From assembly GCF_029767005.1 (NCBI RefSeq), contig NZ_JARUQR010000001.1, forward strand, positions 429,028 to 493,027: 64,000 nucleotides of DNA, given 5' to 3'. The DNA comes from Thiomicrorhabdus sp. ZW0627 (GTDB lineage: Bacteria; Pseudomonadota; Gammaproteobacteria; Thiomicrospirales; Thiomicrospiraceae). The notes below the pieces were generated by a model. That model was given only the letters and a program-made list of their open reading frames with translations, did not search any database and had not been told where the DNA came from. Each line of letters starts with the position of its first letter. Within the stretch, counting starts at the first letter, position 1. The translations under genes and the position numbers were made by a program. Below, piece after piece: positions 31,322 to 42,369 of this stretch.

Positions 31322-32116
31322 ATGAGCGTGAACCACACCCTCTATGCACTCTGCTACTGTGACAATTTCAATTTCGACGAACTTCAACAACACCTTCTAG
31401 AAAACCTTCGCTGCACCGCTTACCGAAAAGTACTCAATATCGAATGGAAACAAGGAGATGCGTTTATCTTCGATTACGGTGTCATAGTGTTTTTCAATCT
31501 GGATATCGTCGACCGGCTTGAATTGCTGCACAAACTTGAACCGTTTGCCATCAAGCCGTTGGATTATCTAATCGAAGACGAATTCAGCTATTCGACCGGC
31601 AGCGACAAACTAATCATAAAGAACGACCACATTTCTCTGTCAAACGATGAAATGATGAGCCGGCTAGCGATTTCCCACGGAATCGCCCAGTCCACCAAGC
31701 TGATGCATTTTGAATACCAGGTACAACAAACCATCAACGATACGGCTTACATTCCTGCCAATATTGCCGACACAGGTAAATCGAAACTCAGTGGCAAGGA
31801 GTTGGCAAAATTGAGAGGTCTGCTTTTTATCACCAAAAGCAATGTCATGCTTAACTACGATCTATTGGACATACCCGACTTCTTCTGGGAATACCCCGAA
31901 CTGGACCACTTCTACATCATGGTCTCGGATTACCTGGAGATCAAACAACGCATCGAAGTACTCAGCAAAAAATTGGAAACCATCCATGAATTGTTCGACA
32001 TGATGGCCGAAGAGCAAAAACACAAACACTCTTCCTTACTGGAATGGATCATCATCTGGCTGATTGCATTTGAAATCGCGGTCACGATTTTTCATGACCT
32101 TCTGGGCGTTTTCTAA
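31322..32116 (+). CDS. RMD1/YagE family (DUF155) membrane-anchored protein
   Basis: 264 aa with the DUF155 pattern: an N-terminal mixed alpha/beta domain, the block ISHGIAQSTKLMHFEYQVQ near residue 118, a helical region with KRIEVLSKKLETIHELFDMM-like heptads, and a single C-terminal transmembrane helix (about residues 240-260). Yeast RMD1 relatives sit on mitochondrial or microtubule structures; bacterial function is unknown. The ATG at 31322 has GAGG nine bases upstream. It stands alone between two CAGGCCTG palindromes. Confidence 0.75.
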   Translation: MSVNHTLYALCYCDNFNFDELQQHLLENLRCTAYRKVLNIEWKQGDAFIFDYGVIVFFNLDIVDRLELLHKLEPFAIKPLDYLIEDEFSYSTGSDKLIIKNDHISLSNDEMMSRLAISHGIAQSTKLMHFEYQVQQTINDTAYIPANIADTGKSKLSGKELAKLRGLLFITKSNVMLNYDLLDIPDFFWEYPELDHFYIMVSDYLEIKQRIEVLSKKLETIHELFDMMAEEQKHKHSSLLEWIIIWLIAFEIAVTIFHDLLGVF

Positions 32117-32143
32117 TAAAAGTTCTGCTCACCAAACCAAAAG

Positions 32144-32169
32144 CAAACCGGGCAGGCCTGCTCGGTTTG
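32144..32169. repeat. 26-bp near-perfect palindrome with CAGGCCTG core
   Basis: CAAACCG..CGGTTTG arms flank GGCAGGCCTGCT, with one mismatched position each side that would be a G-U pair in RNA. It lies 27 bp after the DUF155 stop. It is likely a transcript end, without a strong T run. Confidence 0.7.
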
Positions 32170-32248
32170 AAGTAACGATATGGTTTAACCATACACTGCA
32201 TAAGCTTCCGAAAATACGGCAACTCAGATTATTAATTCCAGTAAATCC

Positions 32249-32276
32249 TTGACTTAATTAAAAAACCGCGTATAGT
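32249..32276 (+). promoter_or_regulatory. Sigma-70 promoter of the cold-shock gene
   Basis: TTGACT (32249-32254) and TATAGT (32271-32276) are 16 bp apart. The predicted start near 32283 gives a leader of about 144 nt to the ATG at 32427. Long structured leaders are typical of cspA-type mRNAs and act as temperature sensors. The rest of the 309-bp gap before the gene is this leader and the palindrome. Confidence 0.65.
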
Positions 32277-32426
32277 CAATCGAGTTGGAAGTTTGTCTTC
32301 TATTTATGCGCTCCATTTCGATGTCTTTTTTAGTCTAGTCCTGTTCTCCATAAGTAATAACCACATTTCCATCCATTTGCCTTTCGAAGGCTCAATTACT
32401 TTTTTAAATTTTTATAGGATATTACT

Positions 32427-32636
32427 ATGTCTAATACAATCACAGGCACCGTTAAGTGGTTCAACGAAACAAAAGGTTTCGGTTTCATCGAACAAGAAAA
32501 TGGACCAGATGTTTTTGCTCATTTCAACGCAATCACTGGTTCTGGATTCAAAACATTGACTGAAGGTCAAAAGGTTGAATTCACTGTTACTCAGGGTCAA
32601 AAAGGTCCTCAGGCAGAGAACATCGTAGCGCTTTAA
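32427..32636 (+). CDS. Cold-shock protein of the CspA family
   Basis: A 69-aa single OB-fold protein binding single-stranded RNA and DNA. RNP1 KGFGFIEQ (near residues 15-22) and RNP2 VFAHFNAI are complete. [15 protein letters not shown] is the family signature. A good RBS (AGGA) precedes ATG. Whether it is cold-induced or constitutive cannot be told from the protein, but the long leader suggests post-transcriptional control. The DEAD-box helicase gene dbpA follows, possibly a functional pairing. Confidence 0.95.
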   Translation: MSNTITGTVKWFNETKGFGFIEQENGPDVFAHFNAITGSGFKTLTEGQKVEFTVTQGQKGPQAENIVAL

Positions 32637-32701
32637 TTTAAAACGCTATTTGGCCTGATATCAAAGGCCGGCCTCAATCCAAGAAAGAATTGAGGGTATT
32701 T

Positions 32702-32734
32702 AAAAGGCGAGGCCATTTGGGTCTCGCCTTTTTT
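32702..32734 (+). terminator. Rho-independent terminator of the cold-shock gene
   Basis: AAAAGGCGAG pairs with CTCGCCTTTT around an 11-base loop and is followed by further Ts. Confidence 0.85.
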
Positions 32735-32825
32735 ATTGGCAGCTTGCCAAGCGACACCATTGAAACCATGGCATCGAATAGTTCCAACGGCTTGCAAAAC
32801 TCGCCGTTATTTAAAGGATATTCTC

Positions 32826-34208
32826 ATGAGCGACAGCGCTTTTTCCTCCCTAAAATTGCACGCAGACCTGCTAAAAAACCTGACTTCACTCGGCTATGAA
32901 TGCATGACGCCTATTCAAGCGCAAAGCCTGCCACCTATTCTGGCCGGTAAAGACGTGATTGCCCAAGGGAAAACCGGCTCAGGTAAAACGGCGGCCTTCT
33001 CTTTAGGTTTATTATCAAAACTGGATGTCAAACGTTTCCATGTACAATCTCTCGTACTCTGCCCCACTCGGGAATTAGCCGACCAAGTCGCTAAAGAGAT
33101 TCGTCGACTTGCTCGTACCATTCATAACATCAAGGTATTATCCTTGTGCGGCGGAACCCCTTTCGGTCCTCAAATCGCATCACTAGAACACGGTGCCCAC
33201 ATTATTGTTGGAACGCCCGGACGTGTTGAAGAGCACCTGCGCAAAGGCACATTGAAATTAGACAAGCTCAATATGCTGGTCTTGGATGAAGCCGATCGAA
33301 TGTTGGAAATGGGCTTTCAATCTGCACTGGATGCAATTATCGAACTCACCCCAAAGAATCGTCAAACGCTGCTCTTCAGCGCAACTTATCCGGAACAGAT
33401 ACAGGCGATTTCGGAACGCATCATGAACAATCCGGTCATGGCGCAAGCGGCATCCACTCACGACGACTCCAGCATTCGTCAGCACTTTTACAAGGTCGAC
33501 GATGACGAACAACGTATGACAGCCATTCGCTTACTGCTTTTGCACCATACTCCGGAATCCAGCGTTATTTTCTGCAACACCAAACTCGAAGCTCAAAACG
33601 TCGCGGACAAATTAACCGGATATGGTTTCAGCGCTGCTGCGTTACACGGTGACTTGGAACAAAGGGATCGAGATCAAACCCTGGTGCAGTTTGCCAATAA
33701 AAGTATCTCGATCCTGGTGGCAACGGATGTGGCCGCTCGCGGTCTGGATATAGACAGTCTGGATGCGGTTATCAACTACCACATCGCACGCGACACCGAA
33801 GTTCATGTTCACCGAATCGGTCGTACAGGACGTGCAGGCAGCAAAGGAATCGCTTGCTCACTGTACAGCGATAAAGAAAGCTATAAAGTGGCACTGCTCG
33901 GTGACTATTTAGGCCAAACGATCGAACCGGAAACACTGCCTTCAAATAAAATTTTAAGCAACGCCCCAAGCAAGCCGCTAATGGCGACATTACAAATTGA
34001 CGGTGGAAAAAAGCAAAAGCTACGTCCGGGTGATATTTTAGGCGCATTAACCGGAGAGAAAGGCATTGCCGGCAGTAAAGTCGGTAAAATCCAAATCTTC
34101 GATAATCGTTCTTATGTTGCGATCAGACGCGATTTAATCAAAGCGGCTATGGATAAATTAGCACAGGGCAAACTGAAAGGTCGGTCATTCCGCATACGGT
34201 ATATTTAA
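32826..34208 (+). CDS. dbpA: ATP-dependent RNA helicase DbpA
   Basis: A DEAD-box helicase in 50S ribosome assembly that is recruited by 23S rRNA hairpin 92. The ATPase core has the Q motif, Walker A AQGKTGSGKT, DEAD (VLDEADRML), SAT, and HRIGRTGR. The C-terminal about 70 residues form the DbpA RNA-binding domain (KVGKIQIFDNRSYVAIRR), which separates it from RhlE or SrmB. The ATG at 32826 with AAGGA upstream gives 460 aa; the longer frame runs into the csp terminator. Confidence 0.95.
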   Translation: MSDSAFSSLKLHADLLKNLTSLGYECMTPIQAQSLPPILAGKDVIAQGKTGSGKTAAFSLGLLSKLDVKRFHVQSLVLCPTRELADQVAKEIRRLARTIHNIKVLSLCGGTPFGPQIASLEHGAHIIVGTPGRVEEHLRKGTLKLDKLNMLVLDEADRMLEMGFQSALDAIIELTPKNRQTLLFSATYPEQIQAISERIMNNPVMAQAASTHDDSSIRQHFYKVDDDEQRMTAIRLLLLHHTPESSVIFCNTKLEAQNVADKLTGYGFSAAALHGDLEQRDRDQTLVQFANKSISILVATDVAARGLDIDSLDAVINYHIARDTEVHVHRIGRTGRAGSKGIACSLYSDKESYKVALLGDYLGQTIEPETLPSNKILSNAPSKPLMATLQIDGGKKQKLRPGDILGALTGEKGIAGSKVGKIQIFDNRSYVAIRRDLIKAAMDKLAQGKLKGRSFRIRYI

Positions 34209-34256
34209 AATTACGATAAACCGTTAAAAAACGTATTAACTATAAAAACGAGCATA

Positions 34257-34292
34257 AAAAAAGGGAATCCAATCAACATGGATTCCCTTTTT
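34257..34292. terminator. Bidirectional terminator between dbpA and a chemoreceptor gene
   Basis: AAAAAAGGGAATCC pairs with GGATTCCCTTTTTT around a short loop, between convergent genes. Confidence 0.9.
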
Positions 34293-34316
34293 TACTGCAA
34301 AAATTATGTGTACGTT

Positions 34317-35516
34317 TTATTTGGTTTTGAACTGGCCGATTAGTTTACTCAATTGAACGGCCAACTGCCCAACCTGAGAACTGCAATCGTACGTTCTTGC
34401 CGCCCCGGCGGCAACATTTTGCGCCACTTCGCTGATATGCTCGACGTTTTCATTGACCACAGCCGCCTGACGACGCTGGTTATCCGATGCCGATGCAATA
34501 TGACTGTTCATCTGATTGATGGTGTTTACAGCCGAATCAATCGCTTTCAAAGAGATACCTGCTTCATTTGCTTGGTTAACGCTGTTATGCGCCTGTTCAC
34601 GACCTCGGTTCATCACTCCAACCGCTTCACGGGATGCAACCTGCAAACGCTCTATTGTCGATTCGATCTCTTTGGTGGAATCCTGAGTACGGCTGGCTAG
34701 GATTCGAACTTCGTCCGCCACCACGGCAAACCCTCGACCGTGCTCACCAGCACGCGCCGCTTCAATTGCCGCATTCAATGCCAACAAATTGGTCTGCTCC
34801 GCAATATCCTTAATCACATCCAACACGGTTCCGATAGTTTCGCTATCCTGTTCAAGACGCTTGATAACAGTGGCAGCCTGCTCCACTTCCTGGGCCAACT
34901 TACCAATTGAAGAAACCGTATCGCCAACCACCTTCGTGCCTTTTTCAGTCGCTGAATTCGCCTCACTGGCCGAACTCAACGCTGCTTGGGCCTGATTAGA
35001 CATTTCCATGACTGCATCATTCATGCTTTCCATCGCGTTGGCAACACTTTGCGTGTCCTGCTTCTGTTGCTCGACGCCACTTTGCGTCGTTTGTGTTACC
35101 GACACCATCTCGGTCGATGCATTATTGAGCTGTTCCGTCACATCGGCAATACGCGTAATCATTGTGCGCAGGTTATGAGACATCAGGTTAAAACTTTTCG
35201 CCATATCCCCGATAAAATCGTTACTTTGCATAACACAGGTATGAGAGATATCGTTCTGGCTGATCGCGTTTGCAACTTCGGCGATGCGCTTAAGACGCTG
35301 AAGTAACATCTTGTTTACTAACCAGAAGTTCATCAAACCGATACTAATACCGGCCACGATACAGGACAAAATAAACCAAATTAGCATGCCCTCTTTCCAC
35401 TCGACGAATAAGTCGGCAAAAAACGGGAATGCTATCCCCATAACAAACCCGAAAGCCATAAAGGCTAAAAACAGGTTTCTTAAAATACTCGGTTCGCTAA
35501 AATCAAATCTGGCCAT
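34317..35516 (-). CDS. Methyl-accepting chemotaxis protein without periplasmic sensor domain
   Basis: 399 aa. Two closely spaced transmembrane helices (about residues 10-32 and 38-62) leave almost no periplasmic loop. A HAMP-like linker and a full signalling domain follow, with the hairpin tip [32 protein letters not shown]. With no ligand domain it may sense internal or energy-related signals, as in Aer-like or cytoplasmic receptors. The ATG at 35516 follows GGGAAC by seven bases; TTG and GTG codons just upstream are less likely starts. No che genes are adjacent. Confidence 0.9.
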   Translation of the reverse strand: MARFDFSEPSILRNLFLAFMAFGFVMGIAFPFFADLFVEWKEGMLIWFILSCIVAGISIGLMNFWLVNKMLLQRLKRIAEVANAISQNDISHTCVMQSNDFIGDMAKSFNLMSHNLRTMITRIADVTEQLNNASTEMVSVTQTTQSGVEQQKQDTQSVANAMESMNDAVMEMSNQAQAALSSASEANSATEKGTKVVGDTVSSIGKLAQEVEQAATVIKRLEQDSETIGTVLDVIKDIAEQTNLLALNAAIEAARAGEHGRGFAVVADEVRILASRTQDSTKEIESTIERLQVASREAVGVMNRGREQAHNSVNQANEAGISLKAIDSAVNTINQMNSHIASASDNQRRQAAVVNENVEHISEVAQNVAAGAARTYDCSSQVGQLAVQLSKLIGQFKTK

Positions 35517-35747
35517 CACCAAAGTTCCCTATACATCTTTGCTATCTGCAACTGATTTTTAATTGAATTTATGGACTAAGCTGCATTAAGCAATAACCTG
35601 ACCAAAACAGGTAGAAATAGTTTTTTCACCTTTTAAAACGTTGGGGAATTATACAAGAAGCTATACATTTATTGCACGAAAAACCCACTAAATTCAATGG
35701 TCAAACGGTATAGAAAAAGAAAAGAAAGAAATATATACAGACAGGTG

Positions 35748-36869
35748 TCAGATTTTCAAATCCATCAGGGTGACATCATCATTCAACCCCTGTTCACCGG
35801 CAAAATTGTTCAATACCTGATTAATTCGGTCCAATGAATGCTTTTCCGCCAGCAGCTCTTCCAGAAGCGACTTTAAACGTGTTTTACCAAACAGTTCACC
35901 CTGCTCGGAACGTGCATCGATGACGCCATCGGAATAACCAAACAAGCGATCGTCGCTTTTAACCTCTAATTCGGCACATGGCAATAACGGTTCTTCATGC
36001 TCGACAATTCCCAAAGGCAAATAAGCCGAGCTGACCGACTCAATCAACTGATGGTTTCTAAAGTGCATCAGGTCGGACATACCGCAGTTCCAGACCAGAA
36101 TACGACCTTGTGTGACCTGCCATTCCATCACCAAACTTGCCATAAACAGCTCAACCGGCATCTTGGTAAACAACTGATTATTAATTTCCTGAACGATTTG
36201 AGTAAGTGGTACTTCCTGCTCGGCCAAAGCATAAAACAAGGCCGATACCAACGGTCCTCCCAATGCTGCTGGCAAGGCATGCCCGGTAAAATCACCAATT
36301 AGTAGGTAACGTTTGCCGCCCGGAGTGATCGTTGAAAGAACCAGATCCCCATTGGTTCGGTTCAACGGAGTCATCAACAACCTTAGATTGTCACTTACAA
36401 ACTGGGCATCATCCCTCATATTGAGCAAAATATTTTCAATATAGGCATGTTCTTTATTCAATTCTGAATTTTGATTAGCCAACATCTTTTTAGAGCTGGA
36501 TAAACTCAAATGCGTTCGAATACGAGCCAGAAGCAACGGTTCGGTAAACGGCTTGGTAATGTAATCCACCGCCCCGATTTCAAATCCCTTTTTCTGATCC
36601 GACACTTCAATTTTAGCCGTCAGAAAAATAATCGGAATATCACTTGTCTTTGCGTTGCCTTGCAATCGTTCGCAGACTTCAAACCCGTCCATACCCGGCA
36701 TATCAATGTCCAACAAGATCAAATCAGGCTTACGCTCTTCAACGGCATCCAAACAGGCCTGTCCACTTTGTAACAGGCTAAATTCGTAATGCTCTTCAAG
36801 TAAATCCTCGAGTACGTACCGATTGATCAACTCATCGTCTACTGCCAGTAAATAGGGTTTGTCACTCAT
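35748..36869 (-). CDS. Response regulator with PP2C/SpoIIE-type phosphatase output
   Basis: 373 aa. The N-terminal receiver (residues 1-120) has the acidic pair DDE, the phospho-acceptor Asp in LILLDIDMPGMDG and ITKPF. A short coiled linker leads to a PP2C-like serine phosphatase domain with the metal-binding IGDFTGHALPAAL and GYSDGVIDARS blocks. Such RsbU/HsbR-type proteins dephosphorylate STAS antagonists. It follows the CHASE kinase gene by 15 bp and is very probably its target. The STAS protein at 20.3 kb is a candidate substrate (inference). Confidence 0.92.
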   Translation of the reverse strand: MSDKPYLLAVDDELINRYVLEDLLEEHYEFSLLQSGQACLDAVEERKPDLILLDIDMPGMDGFEVCERLQGNAKTSDIPIIFLTAKIEVSDQKKGFEIGAVDYITKPFTEPLLLARIRTHLSLSSSKKMLANQNSELNKEHAYIENILLNMRDDAQFVSDNLRLLMTPLNRTNGDLVLSTITPGGKRYLLIGDFTGHALPAALGGPLVSALFYALAEQEVPLTQIVQEINNQLFTKMPVELFMASLVMEWQVTQGRILVWNCGMSDLMHFRNHQLIESVSSAYLPLGIVEHEEPLLPCAELEVKSDDRLFGYSDGVIDARSEQGELFGKTRLKSLLEELLAEKHSLDRINQVLNNFAGEQGLNDDVTLMDLKI

Positions 36870-36884
36870 AAAAGTTACAGTCCT

Positions 36885-39464
36885 TTAAAAATTAGGAGGA
36901 TTCAGCGCCATCTCAGGTGAGAGCAACAAAGTGAATTTGAATACGGCACCGCCCCCGGCTATATTCTCGGCCCAAATCTCTCCCCCATGCGCCAAAATGA
37001 TCTCTTTTGAAATGGACAAGCCCAAACCGCTTCCTTTAACCGAAGACTCCTGTTTTCGGCTCTGCACGAACTTATCAAATACGCTGATTAATTCATCCTC
37101 GGGAATCCCCGATCCTTGATCGGAAACCGACACCAGCAAATACGACTCTTGGTAAGGTTCATAGCTAATCTTGATTTGTCCGCCTTCCGGCGAAAACTTG
37201 ATCGCATTGGAGAGCAAATTTGCCAATACCTGAGCGATTCGCTGTCGGTCAAAATACGCTTCCTGATGATGATCCGGCACACTAACCGACAGTCGGTTCT
37301 GCAGCAAAATCGCTTCCTGTTCAGATACGGCCATTTCAATGACGCTTAGAAGGTCCTGTTGCACCAGATTAAAGTCCATCTTACCGGTTTCAAGCTTGGC
37401 TGAGTCCAACAGTTCATTCAACAAGTGCATCAAACGCTGAGCACTGCGGTCAATCAAGGAAAAATAACGCGCCAGCTTCTCTTTAGAAGCGCTTTCAATC
37501 CGGCTCTCTCCCATATTGGCATAACTCAAAATACCGTGCAGAGGCGTACGAATTTCATGCGACATATTTGCCAAAAATTCCGATTTGATCTGGTTGGCCT
37601 TTTCAGCCGATTCTTTGGCTCTGATCAAATCCGATTCCAGCTGCTTACGCTTTGAAATATCACGAAAAGCCGCGTGGATGATCGTCCGCCCGTAAAGTTC
37701 CAAGCGAGTCAGAACCACGTCTGTCCAGAAAGGCTCTCCGTTAGCACGTAAGTTAACCCATTCGAAACTATGAGAACCTTCATCCAGACAACGCTGCAAC
37801 ATTCTGTTGCCTTTCACCATAGAGCTTTCACCGTCCGGCTGAAACGGCGGCGACAACAAGTGGTTAGGGCGTTTGATAATCTGATCTTTAAAATCATAAC
37901 CGAAGGTTTTAACCGTCGCCTCGTTACAATCAATCACCCGTCGGCCTTCAATCAGGAAAATACCATCCGTCGATTTTTGAAAGACCGTTTCGAAAGCGTT
38001 TTTCTGCTCTTGTAACTCTTTGGTATATTTTTTAAGCTCGGCTTGCAGCTCTGTATTGTCGATCGACAAAGCCCTGAACGTGACACGTTCTGTCAAATCA
38101 CGAACGAATGATGCCACGACATAACGTTCATCCAGTTCAATCTTGCTGGCACTGATCTCAACCGGTAAAGCCGATCCGTCCAGTTTCAAATGAATACTGT
38201 CGACCAAAAGCTTTTCTCCCGGAGAAAGATTGACGCACATAGATTTCAACTCGTCCAATGAATACTTACCATCAATGTCAGACAAGTTGCGTTCCAGCAA
38301 ATCCTCTCTGGAATAACCGAGCATCTTGCACGCCGTCTCATTGACACTTAATATCTGGCCCTCGCAATCCGTCAAATAAAAGCCTTCCGAGCTTTGTTCT
38401 ATCAACTGTTGGTAACGTCCTCTCTGCAACTGAATTTTCTTCTCACTGCGGTAATGGTCCCGACGGTAACGCAAGTAACCGTAGAGTAATAAAGCCACTA
38501 GGGAGCTTATCGCGAATCCGTTCAATAATGGGTGTTTGCTCAACATGGTTTGACCGGGTTGAAACTTATTCAACAACAAACTATCTGCATAAGCGGTCAA
38601 GCGCCAAAGCCTTCCTCCAACAGTCAAAGTTCGACTCATTTGATAAATGTCTGACAAATCGTTACGATCCAACGTAATCTCGTTCACCATCTGTTCAGTA
38701 GCTTGAGTGACGTCAGTGATGGCGTATTGAATGTTTTGATTCAGAAGGTAATCACGTTTCAAGTAGGTCAGGAAATCCCCCATTCTCAGAACCAATGAAA
38801 CATAGCCTTGCAAAGTTCGGGAAGGCGATTTATCAAAGACCGGGCTGAAGACAATCACCCCTTTTTGCGTGGCCGATTCCTGAACAAGCTGAACGGGAGC
38901 TGAGATGACATCCCTTCTCAGTTTTTTTGCTGTTTCCGTTGCGGCCTTTTCAATTGGGATAGAATTCACATCGAGTCCGAATGCTTTTCGGTTTGATGTC
39001 AGCGGATAAACATAAGTAACGGGTAAATAGGTTTGGGCTCGTGGGGCCGGGACTAAAGTATCGTCCATCATGATTTTAATTTGAAAGCCATCAAAACCCT
39101 GGGAACGGATTTTCGCCTCAAATTCAGCACGCTGATCGGCATGAACAATAGGAATCCAGCTTAATGCCTGAATGGCGTGTTTAGAAGCGGTCAATACTTG
39201 GGCGTAATTATTAAATTCATCACGGGTAACCAATTCACTGAATTTGAACACGGCGGCTAATCCATTGAGTCGTTCCACCTCGCTTTGAACCCCCTGTTGG
39301 ACGGCCCAGAAGAACTTATTCGCATGCTCTCTAAACTGTTCCTGCAAAACCTCTTTGTTCTTTTCTTGAAGATAGCCATAACGGACTGCTGTAATCGATA
39401 AACCGATCAACAACACAACAAACGTAATTAAATAAATTTGTCTACTGGATTGAATCCGGGGCAC
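36885..39464 (-). CDS. CHASE-PAS-PAS sensor histidine kinase
   Basis: 859 aa. Transmembrane helix 1 (about residues 8-28), periplasmic CHASE domain to about residue 310 ([18 protein letters not shown]), and transmembrane helix 2 (about 315-335). Then come two PAS domains with PAC ends, a HisKA domain with the phospho-His in [13 protein letters not shown], and a HATPase domain with N-box LLSNAIKFS and G-boxes SDQGSGIP and GSGLGLSIS. No receiver is attached. GTG is the start, with AAGGA eight bases upstream. The ligand is unknown. Confidence 0.93.
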   Translation of the reverse strand: MPRIQSSRQIYLITFVVLLIGLSITAVRYGYLQEKNKEVLQEQFREHANKFFWAVQQGVQSEVERLNGLAAVFKFSELVTRDEFNNYAQVLTASKHAIQALSWIPIVHADQRAEFEAKIRSQGFDGFQIKIMMDDTLVPAPRAQTYLPVTYVYPLTSNRKAFGLDVNSIPIEKAATETAKKLRRDVISAPVQLVQESATQKGVIVFSPVFDKSPSRTLQGYVSLVLRMGDFLTYLKRDYLLNQNIQYAITDVTQATEQMVNEITLDRNDLSDIYQMSRTLTVGGRLWRLTAYADSLLLNKFQPGQTMLSKHPLLNGFAISSLVALLLYGYLRYRRDHYRSEKKIQLQRGRYQQLIEQSSEGFYLTDCEGQILSVNETACKMLGYSREDLLERNLSDIDGKYSLDELKSMCVNLSPGEKLLVDSIHLKLDGSALPVEISASKIELDERYVVASFVRDLTERVTFRALSIDNTELQAELKKYTKELQEQKNAFETVFQKSTDGIFLIEGRRVIDCNEATVKTFGYDFKDQIIKRPNHLLSPPFQPDGESSMVKGNRMLQRCLDEGSHSFEWVNLRANGEPFWTDVVLTRLELYGRTIIHAAFRDISKRKQLESDLIRAKESAEKANQIKSEFLANMSHEIRTPLHGILSYANMGESRIESASKEKLARYFSLIDRSAQRLMHLLNELLDSAKLETGKMDFNLVQQDLLSVIEMAVSEQEAILLQNRLSVSVPDHHQEAYFDRQRIAQVLANLLSNAIKFSPEGGQIKISYEPYQESYLLVSVSDQGSGIPEDELISVFDKFVQSRKQESSVKGSGLGLSISKEIILAHGGEIWAENIAGGGAVFKFTLLLSPEMALNPPNF

Positions 39465-39624
39465 TCAGAAATCCTTTTAGATAGAGCCTATTAGAACGTG
39501 ATTTTACAGACAAAATCATTGTAGCCTATTCCAAATAACTACGCAGAAAAACCTGTTTAGACGCTACGCAATGCAGGCGTAATTGGGTATGATGACCTTT
39601 TTATTCTGCATAAGGAATCCGATC

Positions 39625-40089
39625 ATGCTTCAGGCTCAACAAACCGCCCCCGAATTCAATGCCCCAAACCAACACAATCAAACCGTCTCTTCTTCCGATT
39701 ACAAAGGGCAAAAAAACATCGTTCTCTATTTCTATCCAAAAGACGATACGCCGGGTTGTACGATCGAAGCCAATGAATTCACACAACTCGCGAGCGAGTT
39801 TGCCGCAGCCGACAGCGTAGTCATAGGCGTCAGCAAAGACTCCTGCGCAAGCCATAAGGCCTTTATCGACAAGTTCGGTTTAGAAGTTGATTTGTTGGCA
39901 GATACCGACGGAAAAATTTGTGAAGATTACGGTGTCTGGCAGCTTAAGGAAAAAAACGGGGTTTCCAAAATGGGCATCGTTCGCTCAACATTCATCATTA
40001 ACAAACAAGGCTTACTGGAAGAAGCGCTATATGGTGTTAGCCCTGAAGGTCATGCCCAAGCCATGTTGGATCGAGTAAAAAGCTTATAA
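39625..40089 (+). CDS. bcp: Peroxiredoxin, Bcp/PrxQ type
   Basis: Reduces hydrogen peroxide and organic peroxides using thiols. The peroxidatic cysteine is C45 in DDTPGCTIEANEF. The resolving Cys found five residues later in E. coli Bcp is absent (Asn at 50). Other cysteines are C74 and C99, and C74 could take that role. ATG at 39625 follows AAGGA, giving 154 aa, the usual length. It is cytosolic and single-gene, convergent with glnS. Confidence 0.93.
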   Translation: MLQAQQTAPEFNAPNQHNQTVSSSDYKGQKNIVLYFYPKDDTPGCTIEANEFTQLASEFAAADSVVIGVSKDSCASHKAFIDKFGLEVDLLADTDGKICEDYGVWQLKEKNGVSKMGIVRSTFIINKQGLLEEALYGVSPEGHAQAMLDRVKSL

Positions 40090-40120
40090 GAATTACACTT
40101 TTTAAGACTTAAGAAAACAA

Positions 40121-40152
40121 AAAGGCGTGGAGCCGAATGACCCCACGCCTTT
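40121..40152. terminator. Hairpin between convergent bcp and glnS
   Basis: AAAGGCGTGG pairs with CCACGCCTTT around a 12-base loop; short A and T runs lie on both sides. Confidence 0.7.
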
Positions 40153-40210
40153 AATGGTAAGTTATCCATCATTGTTCCAATAGAACAATCATATACATAA
40201 CCGAGCGGAT

Positions 40211-41881
40211 TTAACTGCTCCAGGTTTCACGCAAAGCAACCGTGCGGTTGAACACCATGGCATCACCGGATTTATTGTCCCGGCAGAAGTAACCTTCGCG
40301 TTCGAACTGATAAGCTTTTTCCGGTTCAGAACTCAACAGGCCTGGTTCAACAAAACCATTTTTAAGCACTAACGATTCCGGGTTGATGACCGATTCAAAA
40401 TCGCCCTCTTTTGCCGGGTTGGCGACCGTGAACAAACGATCATAGATTCTGAATTCAGCCGGTACCGCTTTCGTAGCTTCTACAAAGTGAATAACACCCT
40501 TAACCTTACGACCGTCCGCAGGGTTTTTACCTAGCGTTTCCGGGTCGTAGCTACAGTAAATGGTTGTGAAGTTACCCTCTGCATCTTGGTCCGCACGTAA
40601 CGCCTTAATAACATAGGCATTACGCAGGCGTACTTCCTTATCGATCGCCAAACGCTGGTATTTGCCGTTCGGTGCAACTTCCATAAAGTCAGCACGATCA
40701 ATATAAAGTTCACGACTGAAAAAGATCTCACGTTTGCCCATTGCTTCATTCTGAGGATGAACCGGAGCTTGAAGTGTTTCTACTTGGCCTTCAGGATAGT
40801 TTTCGATCACCACTTTGACCGGATCCATAACCGCCATGCTGCGCGGTGCCACTTTATTGAGGTCGTCGCGAATCGCCGCTTCCAGAATATTCATCTCGGT
40901 CATGCTGTCGACTTTGGAAATACCGATACGGTCTGCGAAATCACGAATGGCCGCCGGGGTGTAACCACGACGACGCATACCGGAAATAGTCGGCATACGC
41001 GGATCATCCCAACCTTCCACTAGTTTATCGTCAACCAACTGGTGCAATTTACGCTTGGACATCACCGTGTATTCCAGGTTCAAACGCGAGAACTCGTATT
41101 GGAATGGACGGTCCGGTTTCTGGAAATCTTCCAAATTATCCAAAACCCAATCGTAAAGGCGGCGGTTGTCCTGGAACTCCAAAGTACACAAAGAATGCGT
41201 CACACCCTCAATTCCATCCGACAAACAGTGGGCGAAATCATACATTGGGTAAATACACCACTTGTCACCGGTCTGGTGATGATGCTCGAAACGAATACGG
41301 TAAAGTGTCGGATCACGCATACACATGAAAGAAGAAGCCATGTCGATCTTGGCACGGAGCACGCACTCACCTTCCTTGAATTCGCCGTTTCGCATTTTTT
41401 CGAACAAAGCTAAGTTCTCTTCAACCGAAGTATCGCGGTAAGGGCTGTTCTTGCCAGGTTCGGTCAAAGTACCACGGTATTCACGCGTCTCGTCAGCATT
41501 CAAAAAACAGACATACGCCAAGCCTTTCCCAATTAACTCCACCGCATACTTATGAAACTGATCGAAATAGTTCGATGAGTAACAAGGTTTGCCCGGCCAT
41601 TTAAACCCAAGCCAAGATACATCCTGTTGAATGGAATCAACGTATTCCATGTCCTCTTTAGCCGGGTTGGTATCATCGAAGCGAAGATTGCATTCACCGT
41701 TGTAATCTTCGGCAACTCCGAAATTCAGGCAGATCGACTTCGCATGCCCTATGTGCAGATAACCGTTCGGTTCGGGCGGAAAACGGGTACGCACCGATTC
41801 ATACTTATGGTTAGCCAAATCTTCATCAATGATGTTGCGAATGAAATTTACGGGACGATCAGTTGTTTCAACTTTGCTCAT
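40211..41881 (-). CDS. glnS: Glutaminyl-tRNA synthetase
   Basis: Charges tRNA-Gln directly. Class I signatures: [12 protein letters not shown] near residue 38 and the KMSKS-like VMSKRKL near residue 270. The C-terminal two beta-barrels for anticodon binding are complete. The 556-aa length equals that of E. coli GlnS. Its own promoter lies at 41977-42004, with a leader of about 90 nt that contains one CAGGCCTG copy. Confidence 0.97.
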   Translation of the reverse strand: MSKVETTDRPVNFIRNIIDEDLANHKYESVRTRFPPEPNGYLHIGHAKSICLNFGVAEDYNGECNLRFDDTNPAKEDMEYVDSIQQDVSWLGFKWPGKPCYSSNYFDQFHKYAVELIGKGLAYVCFLNADETREYRGTLTEPGKNSPYRDTSVEENLALFEKMRNGEFKEGECVLRAKIDMASSFMCMRDPTLYRIRFEHHHQTGDKWCIYPMYDFAHCLSDGIEGVTHSLCTLEFQDNRRLYDWVLDNLEDFQKPDRPFQYEFSRLNLEYTVMSKRKLHQLVDDKLVEGWDDPRMPTISGMRRRGYTPAAIRDFADRIGISKVDSMTEMNILEAAIRDDLNKVAPRSMAVMDPVKVVIENYPEGQVETLQAPVHPQNEAMGKREIFFSRELYIDRADFMEVAPNGKYQRLAIDKEVRLRNAYVIKALRADQDAEGNFTTIYCSYDPETLGKNPADGRKVKGVIHFVEATKAVPAEFRIYDRLFTVANPAKEGDFESVINPESLVLKNGFVEPGLLSSEPEKAYQFEREGYFCRDNKSGDAMVFNRTVALRETWSS

Positions 41882-41936
41882 TTGGGAAAAAAACCTACTG
41901 AATTAAAAATCAAGCCTAAAAATCATCAGGCCTGTG

Positions 41937-41944
41937 CCAGCCGT
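41937..41944. repeat. CAGGCCTG copy in the glnS leader
   Basis: An isolated copy of the recurrent octamer, 56 bp upstream of the glnS ATG, downstream of the predicted promoter. Flanking bases are not palindromic. Confidence 0.6.
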
Positions 41945-41976
41945 CTCTCATGACGACTCCGATGGAAATAGGGCAA

Positions 41977-42004
41977 ATTATAGCATTAAAGCCAAGTGGG
42001 ACAA
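41977..42004 (-). promoter_or_regulatory. Predicted promoter of glnS
   Basis: On the minus strand TTGTCC (41999-42004) and TATAAT (41977-41982) are 16 bp apart, with TG one base before the -10 box (TGCTATAAT). In the remaining 365 bp up to the chemoreceptor start at 42370, which is AT-rich, I see no other feature and no clear flagellar-type promoter. Confidence 0.6.
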
Positions 42005-42369
42005 GCACAACTCATTAGGTTAGTGGTCATCAAAAAAATGACGAATGCTCTCCCTCTTACATTTCCATGAAGATAATCTTTGGAACGTTTTCAACCCGTC
42101 AGAAAGAAAACGAAACAGAGAACAGCATTGATGAATACTTAATAACTCAGTCGGTTTAATAAAAGCTTAATCAAATTGCATTACATAAAATAAGGAATCC
42201 CATATATACTTATATCCAAATATAACCAGTCGTATATACATCCCGTCGATATTGCATGCTTAATTCAATATCTGTCAACGGAACTAATCGACAACCATTT
42301 GTTTTTTTTCTGATTTTTAGGATGCCTCCATGCAACCTAAGCTGTCATTTTTTAAGGATTCAGACCACA

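Noticed and set aside
34317-35516. A sigma-28 (FliA) promoter before the chemoreceptor genes
   Set aside because: No TAAA-N15-GCCGATAA match could be found upstream of either receptor.
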